Assembly: GCA_033439795.1 (NCBI GenBank)
Contig: JAUTDP010000001.1
Location: forward strand, 1,550,001-1,614,000
Direction of reading: 5' to 3'
Origin: Sordaria brevicollis
Taxonomy: Eukaryota > Ascomycota > Sordariomycetes > Sordariales > Sordariaceae
DNA length: 64,000 nucleotides
The notes below the pieces were generated by a model. It was not told the origin of the DNA. It saw only the letters and a program-made list of their open reading frames with translations, and made no database searches. Numbering within the stretch: the first letter of the stretch is position 1; each line of letters begins with the position of its first letter. This document shows, one piece after another, positions 62,010 to 64,000 of this stretch. Made by a program: the position numbers and the translations under genes.

Positions 62010-63310
62010 TATACTTTCTTTATTCGAAGTATTATAATCGATATTTAATATTTAAAATAAACGAATAAAGAAATTAAAATTTAAATTGAGAAAATACTTT
62101 GCGATTTGAAGATTAATACCCCTAATATTATATAAATTACTACGAAATTATTTATAACCGGAAATTATAAAATTATATTCGATAATATTATATACGAATA
62201 GTATTAATAATATTAAATTTAAATTAAGAAGGTTTTTAGTGAAAAAGCGTTTATATTTTTAAATATTTTTATATTAATCGTTAAAGGGTTCTTTTAAACG
62301 AATATCGCCGAATATATAAAGATAGAGGATATTATTTATAAAATATAATAGGCGAATTCGATTACTTTTATTATTAAAATACGCCCGTAGAAGAAGAGAA
62401 TTAACGAAGATAAGGGATTTTTTATAATAGAAGTTACGATTATAAAAATAGTTAAAGTTCTCTATAAAAGATTTTTCTTCTAGGAGGGTAGTACGTATAT
62501 TTACGAATTATTTATTTCTTCGGTTAATATTTAATAATATTTTATTTATTAGGGCGTAGGATATTTAAGGAAGTTTTATTATAACGTTAATATTTATAAA
62601 CGTTATAATAAAAATAAATATAATAAAAATTATTTTAGAGAAGCGAATTGCCCGTTTAATGAGGATAAATTGCTAATTTTTTACACTCCGTATAGAAAAT
62701 ACGGGTATTACGCTTTCGAAAAGAAGGTATATTTTATTTTTAAGAAAGTTATTATAAGGGCTATTATAAAGTACGCTGAGAAATTATATTTATTTATATA
62801 TTAGAAGGACTTTAAAAGAAATATTATATTAGAACCGGTAGCGGTAAAAGATAATAGGGATATTAATTTCCCTAATACCCTTTTTACCGCCTATATTATT
62901 ATTATTCGTAAAAGGGAATTTAAAAGTAGAAATAGAGGTTATATTTATAAGCGGATTAATGGGCCTTTTATTAGACCGAAATTAATAATTAAAAGTTTAA
63001 TAAACGCGTTTACGAATTTTTAGGGCTTAGGTATTCGGAACGGCGTTAATTTAATCGCTACCGCTAAATTGGCTATTTAGAAAGAAAAAACTCCTATTCT
63101 TATTTTGTCCGCGGGGTTAAAAAATATTCCCTTATAAAATAATTAATAGTTTAATTAAAAATATTTTATTAAAATGTAGGGAAATTATACGAGAGAGGGA
63201 AATTATTATTCGAATAAGAAGAAATTTATAATATTATAACGATTTAAGAATTAGGTAGGAATTTAAACGAGGATATTTATTATTTATAGGGTAATAAGTA
63301 TATTGGGGTA

Positions 63311-64000
63311 AACGGCCTTTATATAAGTATTGTAACCCGGGACGGACGTAAAGGTAAGAAGGGCCTCAATTAATTAGAGGGTATAGGCGAAATATAAGGG
63401 AGTGCGGATACGGCTTCGGAGAAGTTAACGCAAGGATAAAACGTAACGGAGGGAGGACTCACCCTTTCTCTAATATATAGAAGAATTTATTATTAATAAA
63501 GAGTTTAATAATACGTTCGAAATTAATTTTAATATCGGTATTAATTATATTAAATATAAGGGTCGGCGAAAAAGGGCGAAGGGGAAACGAATTTTCGCCC
63601 TTATTTTCGTCGGAAATTTTTATTATTTTATAAATCGCTTTAGTATATTTTTAACGAAAAATAGCTATTTCGAATCGATTATTATTATTAAAGGAAGGAA
63701 AAGTTTAAAAAAATTTAAAGGATAGGGGGTTTTTATATTTAAGGGAGGGAAATCTTTATGCTAATATAAATTATAATAGAAATATAATTATAATAAAGGA
63801 AAGAAAAGGATAAAAGGAATAAAAAAAGGTTTAATAATTAAAAAATTTAATAATAATTAAAAGGGTAAATGAATAAAGGAATAAAAAGCGGAAAGCGGTA
63901 ATAAATAGGAGATAGGATAGCGGATTAGGAAAATAAAACGGTTTAATATTTTAGCGCAACGGTAAATAGAAAGGATAAGACGGATATTAATTGTATTGGC
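63311..64000 (+). mobile_element. LINE copy M, 5'-truncated, nested in K, runs off the window
   Basis: Starts ACGGCCTTTATATAAG in the 3' tail region of the family, directly after K's ORF2 start, and continues collinear with J and G tails to the window end. Its first about 130 bp keep TG/CA (TATTGTAACCCGGGACGG) and readable sequence, like the other truncated ends. The 3' end and TSD are outside the window. Confidence 0.85.

Larger units (their letters stand above)
56658..64000 (+). mobile_element. LINE copy K, carrying L and M, runs off the window
   Basis: Plus-strand LINE with a full 5' end (TTTTGGAACCGGAAACGCC) at 56658. K sequence covers 56658-57303 (ORF1 5' third) and 62010-63310 (rest of ORF1, zinc-knuckle region about 62530-62650, ORF2 start about 63210). 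In between sits LINE L, and from 63311 LINE M. The rest of K lies beyond the window. Heavily RIP-mutated. Confidence 0.88.

Noticed and set aside
1..64000. Possible mitochondrial or organellar DNA because of the high AT content
   Set aside because: Nested LINE and Gypsy elements, RIP-type stops and retained CpG show nuclear heterochromatin. No mitochondrial gene is present.

Overview
This window is gene-free, AT-rich heterochromatin from a filamentous fungus (most likely Pezizomycotina). No intact host gene, tRNA, rRNA or CRISPR array is visible. Almost all of it is transposable elements, most of them ruined by what looks like repeat-induced point mutation (RIP): CpA and TpG are strongly depleted, TpA is everywhere, CpG is still common, and reading frames are full of TAA and TAG where Gln and Trp codons would stand.

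The main component is one family of non-LTR retrotransposon (Tad1-like LINE, about 6.96 kb when full length). ORF1 carries CCHC zinc knuckles; ORF2 carries an APE-type endonuclease and a reverse transcriptase; the element ends in a short CTTA/ACTT tail. I count 13 copies, named A to M here. Minus strand: A (1-1219), B (1220-3080), E (14542-15507), H (41191-45106). Plus strand: C (four pieces between 6862 and 41190), D (10518-18080), F (18406-33043), G (33443-40407), I (47831-56338), J (51446-52456), K (from 56658), L (57304-62009), M (from 63311). Target-site duplications (TSDs) of about 12-16 bp give the nesting order. C abuts and probably interrupts H. C hosts D, F and G. D hosts E and a small inverted-repeat element. 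F hosts a complete Ty3/Gypsy element. I hosts J and another small inverted-repeat element. K hosts L and M.

Other elements are: a full-length Ty3/Gypsy chromovirus (22768-30446) with 286-bp LTRs, gag, protease, RT, RNase H, integrase and a chromodomain; the 3' end of a second chromodomain Gypsy on the minus strand (3081-3843); three non-autonomous terminal-inverted-repeat elements (3844-4502, 12750-13160, 52513-53007), two with perfect 8-bp TSDs; and a minus-strand relic of a fungal Plavaka/CACTA-like transposase gene (about 45350-47830 and 56339-56657) split by LINE I and cut again by LINE K. The stretch 4503-6861 holds unidentified degraded coding frames and one unpaired LTR-like sequence.

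The elements do not work together; the window is a burial ground that records successive insertions and genome defence. The most informative signals are that mutation is clearly weaker at the outer edges of elements (the two Gypsy LTRs show opposite gradients), that two LINEs of opposite orientation inserted at nearly the same ORF2 site, that a subterminal segment of one inverted-repeat element is flipped, and that a poly-C tract in LINE ORF1 differs in length from copy to copy.
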